A stretch of 64,000 nucleotides of DNA from Formosa sp. Hel3_A1_48 (GTDB lineage: Bacteria; Bacteroidota; Bacteroidia; Flavobacteriales; Flavobacteriaceae), in NCBI RefSeq assembly GCF_001735715.1, contig NZ_CP017259.1:679501-743500 (forward strand). The letters run 5' to 3'. The translations under genes were made by a program, and so were the position numbers. Each line of letters starts with the position of its first letter. The stretch's first letter is position 1. The notes under the pieces are model-generated. The model was not told the origin of the DNA and searched no databases. It saw only the letters and a list, made by a program, of their open reading frames with translations. Of this stretch, positions 34,453 to 43,042 are shown piece by piece.

Positions 34453-35160
34453 ATGAAAAAACTTCTCATTGCCAGTACATCCACAGTCCATGGAAGTGGG
34501 TATTTAGACTATCTTTTAGATGAGTTGATTCATTTCTTTAAATCTACAAAGACTATCGTTTTTATTCCTTATGCCCGCCCAGGTGGATTAAGTCACGAAG
34601 AGTACACTAAAATTGTTCAAAAAGCATTCCGGAAAATACAAAAAAATGTAATTGGTCTTCACGAATTTGAAGATCCGAAACAGGCTATTAACCAAGCTGA
34701 GGGTATTTTTGTCGGAGGTGGAAATAGTTATGTGTTGGTTGATCAACTCTATAAAAATGATCTGCTCGTTTCTCTAAAAGTGGCCTTAGATTCCGGAACT
34801 CCGTATCTGGGAACAAGCGCGGGAAGTAATATTTGCGGTATCTCCATGGGCACTTCCAACGATATGCCTATTGTTCATCCACAAAGCTTCGAAACTTTGG
34901 GCGTGCTTCCTTTTAATATTAATCCACACTACTTAGATCCAAATCCCGATAGTAAACATATGGGCGAAACAAGAGAAACTAGGATTAAAGAATTTCATTG
35001 CTACAATAAACAAGCTGTGATTGGGCTAAGAGAAGGAAGCTTTTTAAGTGTTCAAGGAAAGCAAATTACTCTGAAAGGTGCTTTAAATGCTCGTATTTTT
35101 GAACAAAACAAAACTCCATACGAAATTGAACCCGATTCTGATCTTAGCGATTTACGATAA
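34453..35160 (+). CDS. pepE: dipeptidase E (alpha-aspartyl dipeptidase)
   Basis: PepE is a serine peptidase of family S51 that cleaves dipeptides with N-terminal aspartate in the cytoplasm. The 235-residue protein has the nucleophile elbow LGTSAGSN (Ser about residue 120), the GIFVGGGNSYVL segment (about 86-97) that shapes the oxyanion hole, and the NPHYLDPNP block with the catalytic His. The start ATG at 34453 begins MKKLLIASTSTVHGSGYL, as in the family. It converges with the GNAT gene, 3 bases apart. A possible role in recycling aspartyl dipeptides is general, not specific to this neighbourhood. Confidence 0.94.
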   Translation: MKKLLIASTSTVHGSGYLDYLLDELIHFFKSTKTIVFIPYARPGGLSHEEYTKIVQKAFRKIQKNVIGLHEFEDPKQAINQAEGIFVGGGNSYVLVDQLYKNDLLVSLKVALDSGTPYLGTSAGSNICGISMGTSNDMPIVHPQSFETLGVLPFNINPHYLDPNPDSKHMGETRETRIKEFHCYNKQAVIGLREGSFLSVQGKQITLKGALNARIFEQNKTPYEIEPDSDLSDLR

Positions 35161-35163
35161 GCA

Positions 35164-35583
35164 TTAAATAGATTTTAAATAGTGGAACCCCAACTTTTTG
35201 AAACCTTGTCTTGAATAAAAATCCTGTGATAAACTATTTTCAATATAGGTATTAAGCTCAATTGTTTCGCACCCCTTTTTCTTTACATAGGTTTGAATCC
35301 ACTCCATCAGCTTTGTTCCAATTCCTTGATTTCTTATTGCGTTATCAACACAGACATGATCCACTTCAACACTCCTGCCAGAATAATGACGGGTGCAAAA
35401 CCACATTCCTGCTACAGCAATCAGCTGCTGATCAACATAAACCCCTACACACTCATAATTTTGAGTAGTCATTTCTTTAAAGCGCTGCAAAAGTACCGCG
35501 TCTGAAAAAATGTCTTTAGCCATTATTTTGACCAAAGGAATAACTGTAGCTATTTGATCGGCAGGTATAATTTTAAATTCCAT
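35164..35583 (-). CDS. GNAT-family N-acetyltransferase
   Basis: A 139-residue acetyltransferase of the GCN5-related fold. The acetyl-CoA-binding motif A is visible as VDHVCVDNAIRNQGIGTKLMEWIQ (with the Q/RxxGxG/A pattern near residues 88-94). A final YSRQGFKKLGFHYLK segment completes the fold. Substrate unknown. It is a single gene between pepE and gpmI. Confidence 0.9.
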   Translation of the reverse strand: MEFKIIPADQIATVIPLVKIMAKDIFSDAVLLQRFKEMTTQNYECVGVYVDQQLIAVAGMWFCTRHYSGRSVEVDHVCVDNAIRNQGIGTKLMEWIQTYVKKKGCETIELNTYIENSLSQDFYSRQGFKKLGFHYLKSI

Positions 35584-35689
35584 TTTTAATATTTTACAGC
35601 TCTAAAATACAACATAATTATTTGAATTATGAAGCTAAATAAAGGACGATATAATCCAAAAAACAGCTTTTTAAAAAATGAAATCTTCT

Positions 35690-35697
35690 TATCTTTG
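35690..35697 (+). promoter_or_regulatory. -7 box (TATCTTTG) before gpmI
   Basis: Strong match to TAnnTTTG, 17 bases before the gpmI ATG. Confidence 0.6.
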
Positions 35698-35714
35698 CGG
35701 CATAACCAACAGAC

Positions 35715-37232
35715 ATGAATAAAAAAGTAATTTTAATGATTTTGGATGGTTGGGGAACTTCACCCGACCCAAAAGTATCCGCTATTGATCACGCAAAAAC
35801 ACCATTTATTGATGGGCTATACACTAATTATGCACATGCTAGTCTTAGAACTGACGGCCTTCATGTTGGACTCCCAGAAGGACAAATGGGCAATAGTGAA
35901 GTTGGGCATATGAATCTTGGAGCAGGTCGTATCGTATATCAAGATTTAGCTAAAATCAATTTAGCTGTATCCAACAAAACTTTAGGCGAGGAAAGTGTAC
36001 TAAAGCAAGCCATCGCTTATGCAAAAACCAAAAACAAACCCATTCATTTGCTCGGACTCTTGAGCGATGGGGGTGTGCATTCGCATATAAATCACTTATT
36101 TGGACTACTTGACACTTTAGAGGAAAATGATATTGACAAAGCGTACGTACATGCTTTTACAGATGGAAGAGATGTAGATCCAAAATCAGGATTTGGTTTT
36201 GTTACCGAATTAGAATCACGACTGGAAGGTTCTCCTATTCAACTTGCCTCAGTAACGGGACGATACTACGCGATGGATCGAGACAAGCGTTGGGAGCGTA
36301 CAAAATTGGCTTTCGATGCTTTGGTCCATGGTAATGGAGAATTCTCAAAAGATTTGACAAAAAGCATTAAGAACAGTTATGAAGAAGATATTACTGATGA
36401 GTTTCTAAAACCAATAATCGCAACAAACCAGAACAATGAAGCAGTTGCGAAAATAGAAGAGGGTGATGTTGTATTGTTTTTTAATTTTAGAACAGATCGA
36501 GGACGGCAGCTGACAGAGGCGTTGAGCCAGAAAGACTTCCATGAATATAATATGCATGCTTTAGATTTGAAGTATGTTACCATGACAAATTATGATGATA
36601 ACTTCAAAAATATTGATGTTATTTTTAATAAAGAAAATCTAAATAACACTTTAGGTGAAGTCCTTGAGGCTCATGGAAAAACACAATTACGTATAGCCGA
36701 AACAGAAAAATATCCACATGTTACTTTTTTCTTCTCTGGGGGAAGAGAAACACCTTTTAATGGCGAGCAGCGCATATTAAAAAACTCACCAAAAGTACCT
36801 ACTTACGACCTCAAACCAGAAATGAGTGCCTTTGAATTACGCGATGCACTCATACCTGTCTTAGAAAAAGAAGAAACAGATTTTATCTGCCTTAACTTTG
36901 CCAATGGAGATATGGTTGGACACACCGGTGTGATGGACGCTGCTGTAAAGGCTTGTGAAGCGGTAGATCAATGCGTAAAAGATGTTGTAAATAGCGCTTT
37001 GGAACACAATTATACAACACTTTTAATTGCTGATCACGGTAATTGTGAAACCATGATAAATCCCGATGGCTCTCCTAATACAGCACATACAACAAACCCA
37101 GTCCCTATCATCCTTATTGATAAAGATTTAAAACAAATTGAGGATGGAATTCTGGGGGATATGGCCCCAACAATATTAAAGCTAATTGGCATTAGCCCTC
37201 CCGCTGTAATGACTCAAAAATCTCTGGTTTAA
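35715..37232 (+). CDS. gpmI: 2,3-bisphosphoglycerate-independent phosphoglycerate mutase
   Basis: GpmI interconverts 3- and 2-phosphoglycerate in glycolysis and gluconeogenesis through a phosphoserine intermediate and two Mn2+. The 505-residue protein has the alkaline phosphatase-type metal site LMILDGWG (about 6-13), the phosphorylated serine in GQMGNSEVGHMNLGAGR (Ser about 61), the RDVDPKSG loop and the C-terminal ADHGNCE metal site. The normal length and all motifs support an active enzyme. It has its own strong -7 box. The map gene follows but has a separate promoter. Confidence 0.97.
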   Translation: MNKKVILMILDGWGTSPDPKVSAIDHAKTPFIDGLYTNYAHASLRTDGLHVGLPEGQMGNSEVGHMNLGAGRIVYQDLAKINLAVSNKTLGEESVLKQAIAYAKTKNKPIHLLGLLSDGGVHSHINHLFGLLDTLEENDIDKAYVHAFTDGRDVDPKSGFGFVTELESRLEGSPIQLASVTGRYYAMDRDKRWERTKLAFDALVHGNGEFSKDLTKSIKNSYEEDITDEFLKPIIATNQNNEAVAKIEEGDVVLFFNFRTDRGRQLTEALSQKDFHEYNMHALDLKYVTMTNYDDNFKNIDVIFNKENLNNTLGEVLEAHGKTQLRIAETEKYPHVTFFFSGGRETPFNGEQRILKNSPKVPTYDLKPEMSAFELRDALIPVLEKEETDFICLNFANGDMVGHTGVMDAAVKACEAVDQCVKDVVNSALEHNYTTLLIADHGNCETMINPDGSPNTAHTTNPVPIILIDKDLKQIEDGILGDMAPTILKLIGISPPAVMTQKSLV

Positions 37233-37270
37233 ATCTAGCTAAATTTAAGAATCAAACTAAAGTTTTTGAG

Positions 37271-37278
37271 TATCTTTG
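37271..37278 (+). promoter_or_regulatory. -7 box (TATCTTTG) before map
   Basis: Strong match to TAnnTTTG, 9 bases before the ATG at 37288. A TTG inside this box could be read as a start in frame with map, but the box itself argues against it. Confidence 0.6.
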
Positions 37279-37287
37279 TGCTTTGAA

Positions 37288-38097
37288 ATGAAGACGCTTA
37301 ATTTAAAAACTGCTGAAGAAATTGAACTCATTCGCGAGAGTGCGCTTATCGTGTCAAAAACCCTCGGGATGCTTGCTAAAGAAGTTCAACCTGGTGTTAC
37401 TACACTTCAACTCGATAGTCTAGCAGAAACATTTATAAGAGACCATGGAGCCACCCCTGGTTTTTTAGGTCTTTATGATTTTCCAAATACATTATGTGTA
37501 AGCCCTAACGAACAAGTAGTCCACGGAATTCCAAATGACACACCTCTAAAAGAAGGTGACATTATTTCTATAGATTGTGGCGCCCTAAAAAATGATTTTT
37601 ATGGTGATCATGCCTACACTTTTCCCGTTGGTGAAATAGCAGCAGAAACACAAAAACTTTTAGAAGTCACAAAAGCATCACTTTATGAAGGCATTAAGGC
37701 CTTCAAAAAAAATAACCGCGTTGGTGATGTGGGTTACGCGATCCAAAATTATTGTGAGTCATACGGATATGGAGTTGTCAGAGAATTGGTAGGCCATGGA
37801 TTGGGGCGCGTAATGCACGAGGAGCCTGAAATGCCTAATTACGGTAAACGTGGGCGCGGAAAAAAATTTGCTAACGGAATGGTTGTTGCTATCGAACCAA
37901 TGATCAATATGGGGACTCAACGCATCAAACACCACAGCGACGGTTGGACCATCACTACTCGAGACAATAGACCTAGCGCACATTTCGAACACAATATAGC
38001 CATGGTAGATGGAAAACCAGAACTACTGTCCACATTTGCTTATATTAATGAAGCCCTTGGAATAGAAACTGATGAAGAACTGGAATATACAAGATAA
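37288..38097 (+). CDS. map: methionine aminopeptidase, type I
   Basis: Map removes N-terminal methionine from new proteins. The 269-residue protein has the pita-bread fold with five metal ligands: Asp in DIISIDCG and GDHAYTFPVG, His in the ELVGHGLGRVMHE block, and the two Glu in VAIEPM and AHFEHNIA. The substrate-binding His is in PNEQVVHGIPND. ATG 37288 gives MKTLNLKTAEEIELIRES, the usual start. A -7 box lies 9 bases upstream. The DUF3050 gene follows after 18 bases and is probably co-transcribed. Confidence 0.96.
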   Translation: MKTLNLKTAEEIELIRESALIVSKTLGMLAKEVQPGVTTLQLDSLAETFIRDHGATPGFLGLYDFPNTLCVSPNEQVVHGIPNDTPLKEGDIISIDCGALKNDFYGDHAYTFPVGEIAAETQKLLEVTKASLYEGIKAFKKNNRVGDVGYAIQNYCESYGYGVVRELVGHGLGRVMHEEPEMPNYGKRGRGKKFANGMVVAIEPMINMGTQRIKHHSDGWTITTRDNRPSAHFEHNIAMVDGKPELLSTFAYINEALGIETDEELEYTR

Positions 38098-38115
38098 TTT
38101 TTAATTAAATATTTT

Positions 38116-38910
38116 ATGACACCTATTCAAAAAATAGAACATGAACTTATAGATTTGAAAACACAGATTAATAAGCACCCACTCTACAAAACGCTCGAAA
38201 CTATTGAGGATGTAAAAATATTTATGGGAATTCATGTATTTGCTGTTTGGGATTTTATGTCTTTGTTAAAAGCACTTCAAAATTTATTGACCAACAGTAA
38301 TATACCATGGACACCAAAGGGCCACGGGGAAGCAGCGCGATTTATCAATGAAATTGTAATGGGGGAAGAAAGTGATGTAAATGAATCAGGTGAGGTAAAA
38401 AGCCATTACGAAATGTACATCGATGCTATGGATCAGATTCAGGTTAATACTTCAAAAATAAAAGCCTTTATAACCTCCATAGAAAATGGCGATTCAATTG
38501 AAATAGCACTAGAAAAGCACAAAATTGATAGAGCAATAGCTGACTTTATAAAATTTACTTTTGAAGTTATTAATAGCGGAAAAGCACACCGTATAGCTTC
38601 GGCCTTTACTTTTGGTCGTGAGGATGTAATTCCTGATATGTTTTTTGAAATTATTCAACAATCAAAAACAGATAAAGAGGATAATCGCTACAGTAAGTTG
38701 TTGTATTATTTGAATCGTCATATAGAAATCGACGGAGATGAACATGGTCCTATTTCACTAAAAATGGTTGAAACTCTTTGTGGAAATGATGAGCAAAAAT
38801 GGAGTGAAGCACTTGAAGTGGCAAAGACGGCCCTTCAACAACGCATATCGCTTTGGGACTTCATCCAGAAAACTATTTTGCCTACAAAACAAATGGCGGT
38901 AATGCAATAG
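38116..38910 (+). CDS. DUF3050 protein (heme-oxygenase-like fold)
   Basis: A 264-residue protein of the DUF3050 family, mostly helical. The conserved features are near the start: HPLYKTLETIEDVKIFMGIHVFAVWDFMSLLKAL (residues about 19-53), and a His- and Glu-rich pattern including EAARFINEIVMGEESD, HYEMYIDAM, and ...NRHIEIDGDEHGP. The pattern of His/Glu/Asp on helices resembles heme-oxygenase-like di-iron proteins, so metal-dependent oxidation is a reasonable inference, but no activity is established here. It follows map by 18 bases and ends 2 bases from apbE (convergent). Confidence 0.85.
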   Translation: MTPIQKIEHELIDLKTQINKHPLYKTLETIEDVKIFMGIHVFAVWDFMSLLKALQNLLTNSNIPWTPKGHGEAARFINEIVMGEESDVNESGEVKSHYEMYIDAMDQIQVNTSKIKAFITSIENGDSIEIALEKHKIDRAIADFIKFTFEVINSGKAHRIASAFTFGREDVIPDMFFEIIQQSKTDKEDNRYSKLLYYLNRHIEIDGDEHGPISLKMVETLCGNDEQKWSEALEVAKTALQQRISLWDFIQKTILPTKQMAVMQ

Positions 38911-38912
38911 TT

Positions 38913-39875
38913 TTAAAATCCATTAAAAGATTTAAAAGCTAATTCTTTGTTTTCATCCTCGAAGATTATATAAACTCTTAATTCGGGATGCACACTCAAA
39001 AATCCTGAAAAGTCTTCAACTTTCATGGTTTGAAGAGCAGTAGCATACGCATCGGCAATAATACAGCTTTTGGCTACAACAGAGACACTCAGGATATTGG
39101 TTCGGCTTGGATAACCTGATTCTGTATCAATTATATGCGTGTACTTCCGTCCATTTTCATCAATTTTATATTTGCGGTATGTACCCGATGTTGCCATGGC
39201 CTCATTGTTAAGGACAACAGTATCAATATAGGGAACCTCACTTTCTAAATTTGGATTTTGAACACCTATTTTCCATGGTGCTGTTTTGATGGAATTTATA
39301 CCACCACATATGATTTCGCCTCCAATTTCCACCAAAAAATTATCAACACCACTGCGTTTTAAAAAATTGGCTATTCGATCTACCCCGTACCCCTTAGCAA
39401 TAGCATTAAAATCAATTTTAGTAGCTTCGGGCTTATTGATATTTAAACCATTAATTGACACTTTATCTAAACCAACAGATTGCATCAATGCTTTTATTTT
39501 CAAACTATCGAGTTGTTCTACTTTACCTTCAGGACCAAAATCCCATGCATTTACTACGGCTCCAATAGTGGGGTCAAATCGGCCGTTTGTTGTCTTATGA
39601 ATAAGCTTAGAGGTTTGGAATACGGTTTTAAACTGAGAATCAATTTTTGTCGTTTCATTACTATTAACTTTTGAAATAATTGAATTCGGAATATAGGTTG
39701 ACATTGATTGATTGATGTCCCTAAAAATTAAATCAAACTCAGATTGATAATTACGTGTACTGTCATAAATAATACTGTATGTAGTGCCAAAGATAGCACC
39801 AGAGTTACGCTGCTGTTTGACTTTGTCTTGGCAAGAGACTAAAACTATTAGAAATAAAAAAACTGCGTTTCTCAT
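38913..39875 (-). CDS. apbE: FAD:protein FMN transferase (lipoprotein)
   Basis: ApbE takes FMN from FAD and attaches it through phosphate to a threonine of target proteins, in the periplasm. The 320-residue protein has a lipoprotein signal (MRNAVFLFLIVLVSC, Cys 15). It then carries FGTTYSI, the FDPTIGAVVNAWDFG block, the DFNAIAKGYGVDRIA signature (Lys/Gly around FAD), the NFLVEIGGEI strand, ATSGTYRKY and THIIDTESGYP for Mg2+ binding. Its natural substrates are likely NqrB and NqrC of the operon just upstream on the same strand. It starts 10 bases after the small conserved gene and probably shares its transcript. Confidence 0.95.
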   Translation of the reverse strand: MRNAVFLFLIVLVSCQDKVKQQRNSGAIFGTTYSIIYDSTRNYQSEFDLIFRDINQSMSTYIPNSIISKVNSNETTKIDSQFKTVFQTSKLIHKTTNGRFDPTIGAVVNAWDFGPEGKVEQLDSLKIKALMQSVGLDKVSINGLNINKPEATKIDFNAIAKGYGVDRIANFLKRSGVDNFLVEIGGEIICGGINSIKTAPWKIGVQNPNLESEVPYIDTVVLNNEAMATSGTYRKYKIDENGRKYTHIIDTESGYPSRTNILSVSVVAKSCIIADAYATALQTMKVEDFSGFLSVHPELRVYIIFEDENKELAFKSFNGF

Positions 39876-39885
39876 TGATTTAAAA

Positions 39886-40263
39886 TTAATTCATATGCGC
39901 CTCTATAACCTGAATCCCGTTGTACTCAATCAAGTATTCTTTGTCTAAATAGACAGGTAAATCTTCGCCTTCAGGATTACCAACAGCTACCCCGGCATAC
40001 AAAACTTTCGCATCTTTATCAAAAGCATGCTTTTTAAAGGTCTCCATCCAAACTACGTCGTAATTATTTGGATTTTGCGGCAATTTAACAACCCGAACAA
40101 TGACAAAGAAATACTGATTATTTTTATCAATACAGACAAACTGTGGATGCTTTTTTAGTTTACTATTAATCGCAACAAATTCAAAACCTCTAGATTCTAA
40201 ATCTTTGCCAACATGGTTCATACCCAAGTTGTGTAATTCTTGCTTAGAAAGTGCTTTTGACAT
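39886..40263 (-). CDS. small conserved protein between nqr and apbE
   Basis: A 125-residue soluble protein without signal peptide, with recognisable but functionally unassigned conserved blocks: LSKQELHNLGMNHVGKDLESRGFEF, HPQFVCIDK, VRVVKLPQNPNNYD and YAGVAVGNPEGEDLPVYLDKEYLIEYNG. From memory such proteins recur in flavobacteria and are sometimes loosely labelled as an NqrF-related protein, but no ferredoxin or FAD motifs are present. The fold suggests a small alpha/beta domain of restriction-endonuclease-like or DUF type. ATG 40263 is chosen; a start 9 codons earlier lies in the promoter/terminator region. A -7 box ends 4 bases before it. Confidence 0.7.
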   Translation of the reverse strand: MSKALSKQELHNLGMNHVGKDLESRGFEFVAINSKLKKHPQFVCIDKNNQYFFVIVRVVKLPQNPNNYDVVWMETFKKHAFDKDAKVLYAGVAVGNPEGEDLPVYLDKEYLIEYNGIQVIEAHMN

Positions 40264-40267
40264 GGTA

Positions 40268-40275
40268 CAAAAATA
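40268..40275 (-). promoter_or_regulatory. -7 box (TATTTTTG) before the 40263-apbE pair
   Basis: Minus-strand TATTTTTG matches TAnnTTTG and ends 4 bases before the ATG at 40263. It lies directly after the nqr terminator, so the pair could be expressed independently of nqr. Confidence 0.45.
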
Positions 40276-40276
40276 C

Positions 40277-40307
40277 AAAAAGCTCAACATAAGTGTTGAG
40301 CTTTTTT
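40277..40307 (-). terminator. terminator after the nqr operon
   Basis: Stem AAAAAGCTCAACA/TGTTGAGCTTTTT with a 4-base loop. In the nqr direction it is followed by T5, 22 bases beyond the nqrF stop. The symmetric A and T runs would let it act in both directions. Confidence 0.8.
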
Positions 40308-40328
40308 AGTTAATAGAACGATAAAATT

Positions 40329-41639
40329 TTATCCTCCAAAATCATCAAATCGGATGTGCTCATCTGGAATTCCGAAATCTTCACCCATTTTTTGAACAGC
40401 TTTATTCATTAATGGGGGACCACAGAAGTAGAGTTCGATATCTTCTGGAGTTTCATGATGATTCAAGTAGTTATCAATTACACAGTTGTGAATAAATCCA
40501 ACAAAACCGTCACCAGGTGCATCGATATTTTCTTTTACTTTCCAATTGTCCTCTTCCATCGGTTCAGAAAGAGCAAGGTAGAATTTGAAATTAGAAAATT
40601 CGTTTTCTAATTGTTGGAAATGATCTAAGTAAAACAATTCTCTTTTAGATCTACCACCATACCAATATGTTACTTTACGACCGGTTTTTAACGTTTTGAA
40701 TAAGTGGTAAAGGTGAGAGCGCATTGGTGCCATTCCTGCTCCACCACCAACATACAGCATTTCTGACTCACTCTCATTGATGAAGAATTCACCATAAGGT
40801 CCGGAGATGGTAACTTTATCACCAGGTTTTTGAGCAAAAATATAAGACGATGCAACTCCAGGATTAACATCCATCCATCCATTTTTAGAACGATCCCATG
40901 GCGGGGTAGCAATACGAACATTCAGCATTATTTCTCGACCTTCTGCTGGGTAAGAAGCCATAGAATATGCACGCTCTACAGTTTCGCTATTTTTCATTTT
41001 TAGGGGCCATAATCCGAACTTATCCCATTCGGTTTGGAATTTTTTGGGATCGTCGTGTTCTTCTGGATGCGCAGTTATATCCATTCCTTCAAAATCGATC
41101 TCGCATGGTGGAATTTCAATTTGAATATACCCTCCAGCCTTGTACCCCATATCTTCTGGGATTTCAACAACAAACTCCTTAATAAAAGAGGCTACATTGT
41201 AGTTTCGTACTACAGTGGCTTCCCATTTCTTTATTCCAAAAACCTCTTCTGGTATGGTGATTTCCATATCTTGCTTCACCTTAACCTGACAAGACAAACG
41301 TGCGCCGTGTTTCAACTCTTTTCTAGAAAAGTGAGGCGTTTCTGTAGGTAATGCTTCTCCACCACCAGACAAAACATGGCATTCGCACTGTATACAAGTA
41401 CCACCACCTCCACAAGCAGATGGTAAAAATATTTTTTGGTTTCCGAGTGTAGACAATAAAGTCCCCCCTGAAGATACTTCAATTTCTCTTTCACCATTAA
41501 TTAGAATCTTAACAGGTCCCGAGGGAGATAGCTTTTGTTTTACAAAAAGAAGCACACTAATGAGAAGTAAAGAAATCACTAAGAATGCTACGACAGTAGC
41601 GATAACGGTTCCGGATGTTCCAGCAGCTAAAATAATCAT
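40329..41639 (-). CDS. nqrF: Na+-translocating NADH:quinone reductase subunit F
   Basis: NqrF is the electron-entry subunit: NADH reduces its FAD, which passes electrons to a 2Fe-2S cluster. With ATG 41639 (MIILAAGTSGTVIATVVAF) it has 436 residues. An N-terminal membrane helix is followed by a ferredoxin domain with cysteines in SACGGGGTCIQCECH and a later LSCQVKV (about 69-111). The flavin reductase domain has the RAYSMASYP flavin motif and the GGGAGMAPMRSHLYH NAD site. A C-terminal YFCGPPLMNKAV completes it. An upstream ATG at 41675 would overlap nqrE and is rejected. Last gene of the operon. Confidence 0.97.
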   Translation of the reverse strand: MIILAAGTSGTVIATVVAFLVISLLLISVLLFVKQKLSPSGPVKILINGEREIEVSSGGTLLSTLGNQKIFLPSACGGGGTCIQCECHVLSGGGEALPTETPHFSRKELKHGARLSCQVKVKQDMEITIPEEVFGIKKWEATVVRNYNVASFIKEFVVEIPEDMGYKAGGYIQIEIPPCEIDFEGMDITAHPEEHDDPKKFQTEWDKFGLWPLKMKNSETVERAYSMASYPAEGREIMLNVRIATPPWDRSKNGWMDVNPGVASSYIFAQKPGDKVTISGPYGEFFINESESEMLYVGGGAGMAPMRSHLYHLFKTLKTGRKVTYWYGGRSKRELFYLDHFQQLENEFSNFKFYLALSEPMEEDNWKVKENIDAPGDGFVGFIHNCVIDNYLNHHETPEDIELYFCGPPLMNKAVQKMGEDFGIPDEHIRFDDFGG

Positions 41640-41640
41640 T

Positions 41641-42366
41641 TTAATTTTCGGATTTAGTATTGTTAACAATTTCATTTTCCTGTTCTAAAATAGGTTTTAC
41701 TTCGACTTTCTCTACCTTTTCGGCTGACTCAGCTGGAGCTTCATCACCACCAGTCAACATGCCGCCAAAACTAAGAAAACCAATACCCATCAAACCAGTT
41801 ACAATAAAGGTAATTCCCAAACCTCTCAAAGGGGCAGGAACATTTGAATATCTAATTTTTTCACGTATTGAAGCTATGGCCAAAATAGCTAAAAACCAAC
41901 CAATACCTGATGATATACCATAATTGACAGCTAACCCAAATGTTTCGATTTCACGCGATTGCATAAATAGTGATCCGCCCAAAATAGCACAGTTTACTGC
42001 AATAAGTGGTAAAAATATTCCTAAAGAGTTATACAATGAAGGTGAAAATTTCTCAACAATAATCTCAACCAATTGAACCATTGTAGCAATAGTAGCAATA
42101 AACATAATGAAGGATAAGAACCCTAAATCGTAGTCTGCGAATTCTTCCCCTAACCAAGATAGTGCTCCAGGCTGCAATAAATACTGATCAAGCAACCAGT
42201 TTAGTGGAACAGTTATAGCGAGTACAAAAATAACTGCAGCTCCTAATCCCACAGCTGTAGCTACCTTTTTTGAAACAGCTAAATAAGAGCACATGCCCAA
42301 GAAAACTGCAAACACCATATTATCAATAAAAATTGATTTAAAAAATAATTCGATGTGTTCTATCAT
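41641..42366 (-). CDS. nqrE: Na+-translocating NADH:quinone reductase subunit E
   Basis: NqrE is a six-helix integral membrane subunit of the NQR pump that, with NqrD, holds an iron site in the membrane. The 241-residue protein covers the family core in the first about 200 residues (MVFAVFLGMCSYLAVSKKV, then NCAILGGSLF with the key Cys). It also has a hydrophilic Glu/Lys/Val-rich C-terminal tail of about 35 residues from the GGDEAPAESAE point onward that E. coli/Vibrio-type NqrE lacks. Its core supports a normal subunit role. It is followed by nqrF after one base and preceded by nqrD. Confidence 0.96.
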   Translation of the reverse strand: MIEHIELFFKSIFIDNMVFAVFLGMCSYLAVSKKVATAVGLGAAVIFVLAITVPLNWLLDQYLLQPGALSWLGEEFADYDLGFLSFIMFIATIATMVQLVEIIVEKFSPSLYNSLGIFLPLIAVNCAILGGSLFMQSREIETFGLAVNYGISSGIGWFLAILAIASIREKIRYSNVPAPLRGLGITFIVTGLMGIGFLSFGGMLTGGDEAPAESAEKVEKVEVKPILEQENEIVNNTKSEN

Positions 42367-42394
42367 TGTAGTTTAGTTTAAATTCTATTAAAAA

Positions 42395-43039
42395 TTAATC
42401 TTCAATTAATGCTTCATTTCTACTGCGCTGTACCCAAATTATAAGGCCGACGATGATAAGGGCCATCGGAGGCATCAGCATAAAACCATTATTTTCATAT
42501 CCTGTAGAATATAGTCCTGTTTTTTCAATAGGATCACCCAAAACTGGAACTCCAAATAAAGTTCCGGAGCCTAAAAGCTCTCTAAAAAACCCAACAATCA
42601 AAAGAATAACAGCATATCCAAAAGCATTACCGATGCCATCTAAAAAAGCTTTCCAGGGACCATTTCCCAGTGCAAAAGCCTCAAATCGACCCATGATAAT
42701 ACAATTAGTGATGATTAACCCTACAAATACAGATAATGTTTTGCTAAGCTCATATGCAAACGCTTTAAGAACCTGGTCCACAATAATTACCAATGAAGCT
42801 ACAACAATAAGTTGAACAATAATTCTGATTTTAGAAGGGATAATATTTCGAATTAATGAGATTACAACATTACCAATACCTAACACAAACAAAACGGCTA
42901 TTCCCATCACTAATGATGCTTTTAGCTCTGCGGTAATAGCTAAAGCTGAGCAAATACCTAATACTTGAATAGTAATCGGGTTGTTGTCCGTTAAAGGATC
43001 CGTGATCAACTTAGCATCTTTTTTAGAAAGTAGTCCCAT
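42395..43039 (-). CDS. nqrD: Na+-translocating NADH:quinone reductase subunit D
   Basis: NqrD is the six-helix membrane subunit paired with NqrE in an inverted arrangement. The 214-residue protein has the QVLGICSALAITAELKASLVMG start block with its conserved Cys, TNCIIMGRFEAFALGNGPWKAFLDG, and a GLIIWVQRSRNE ending. Spacing to nqrC is 3 bases and to nqrE 28 bases, the only sizable gap in the operon. There is no promoter-like signal in that gap that I can support. Confidence 0.97.
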   Translation of the reverse strand: MGLLSKKDAKLITDPLTDNNPITIQVLGICSALAITAELKASLVMGIAVLFVLGIGNVVISLIRNIIPSKIRIIVQLIVVASLVIIVDQVLKAFAYELSKTLSVFVGLIITNCIIMGRFEAFALGNGPWKAFLDGIGNAFGYAVILLIVGFFRELLGSGTLFGVPVLGDPIEKTGLYSTGYENNGFMLMPPMALIIVGLIIWVQRSRNEALIED

Positions 43040-43042
43040 GGT

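Noticed and set aside
41640-41675. Upstream ATG for nqrF inside nqrE
   Set aside because: ATG 41639 gives the standard N-terminus and sits directly after the nqrE stop.
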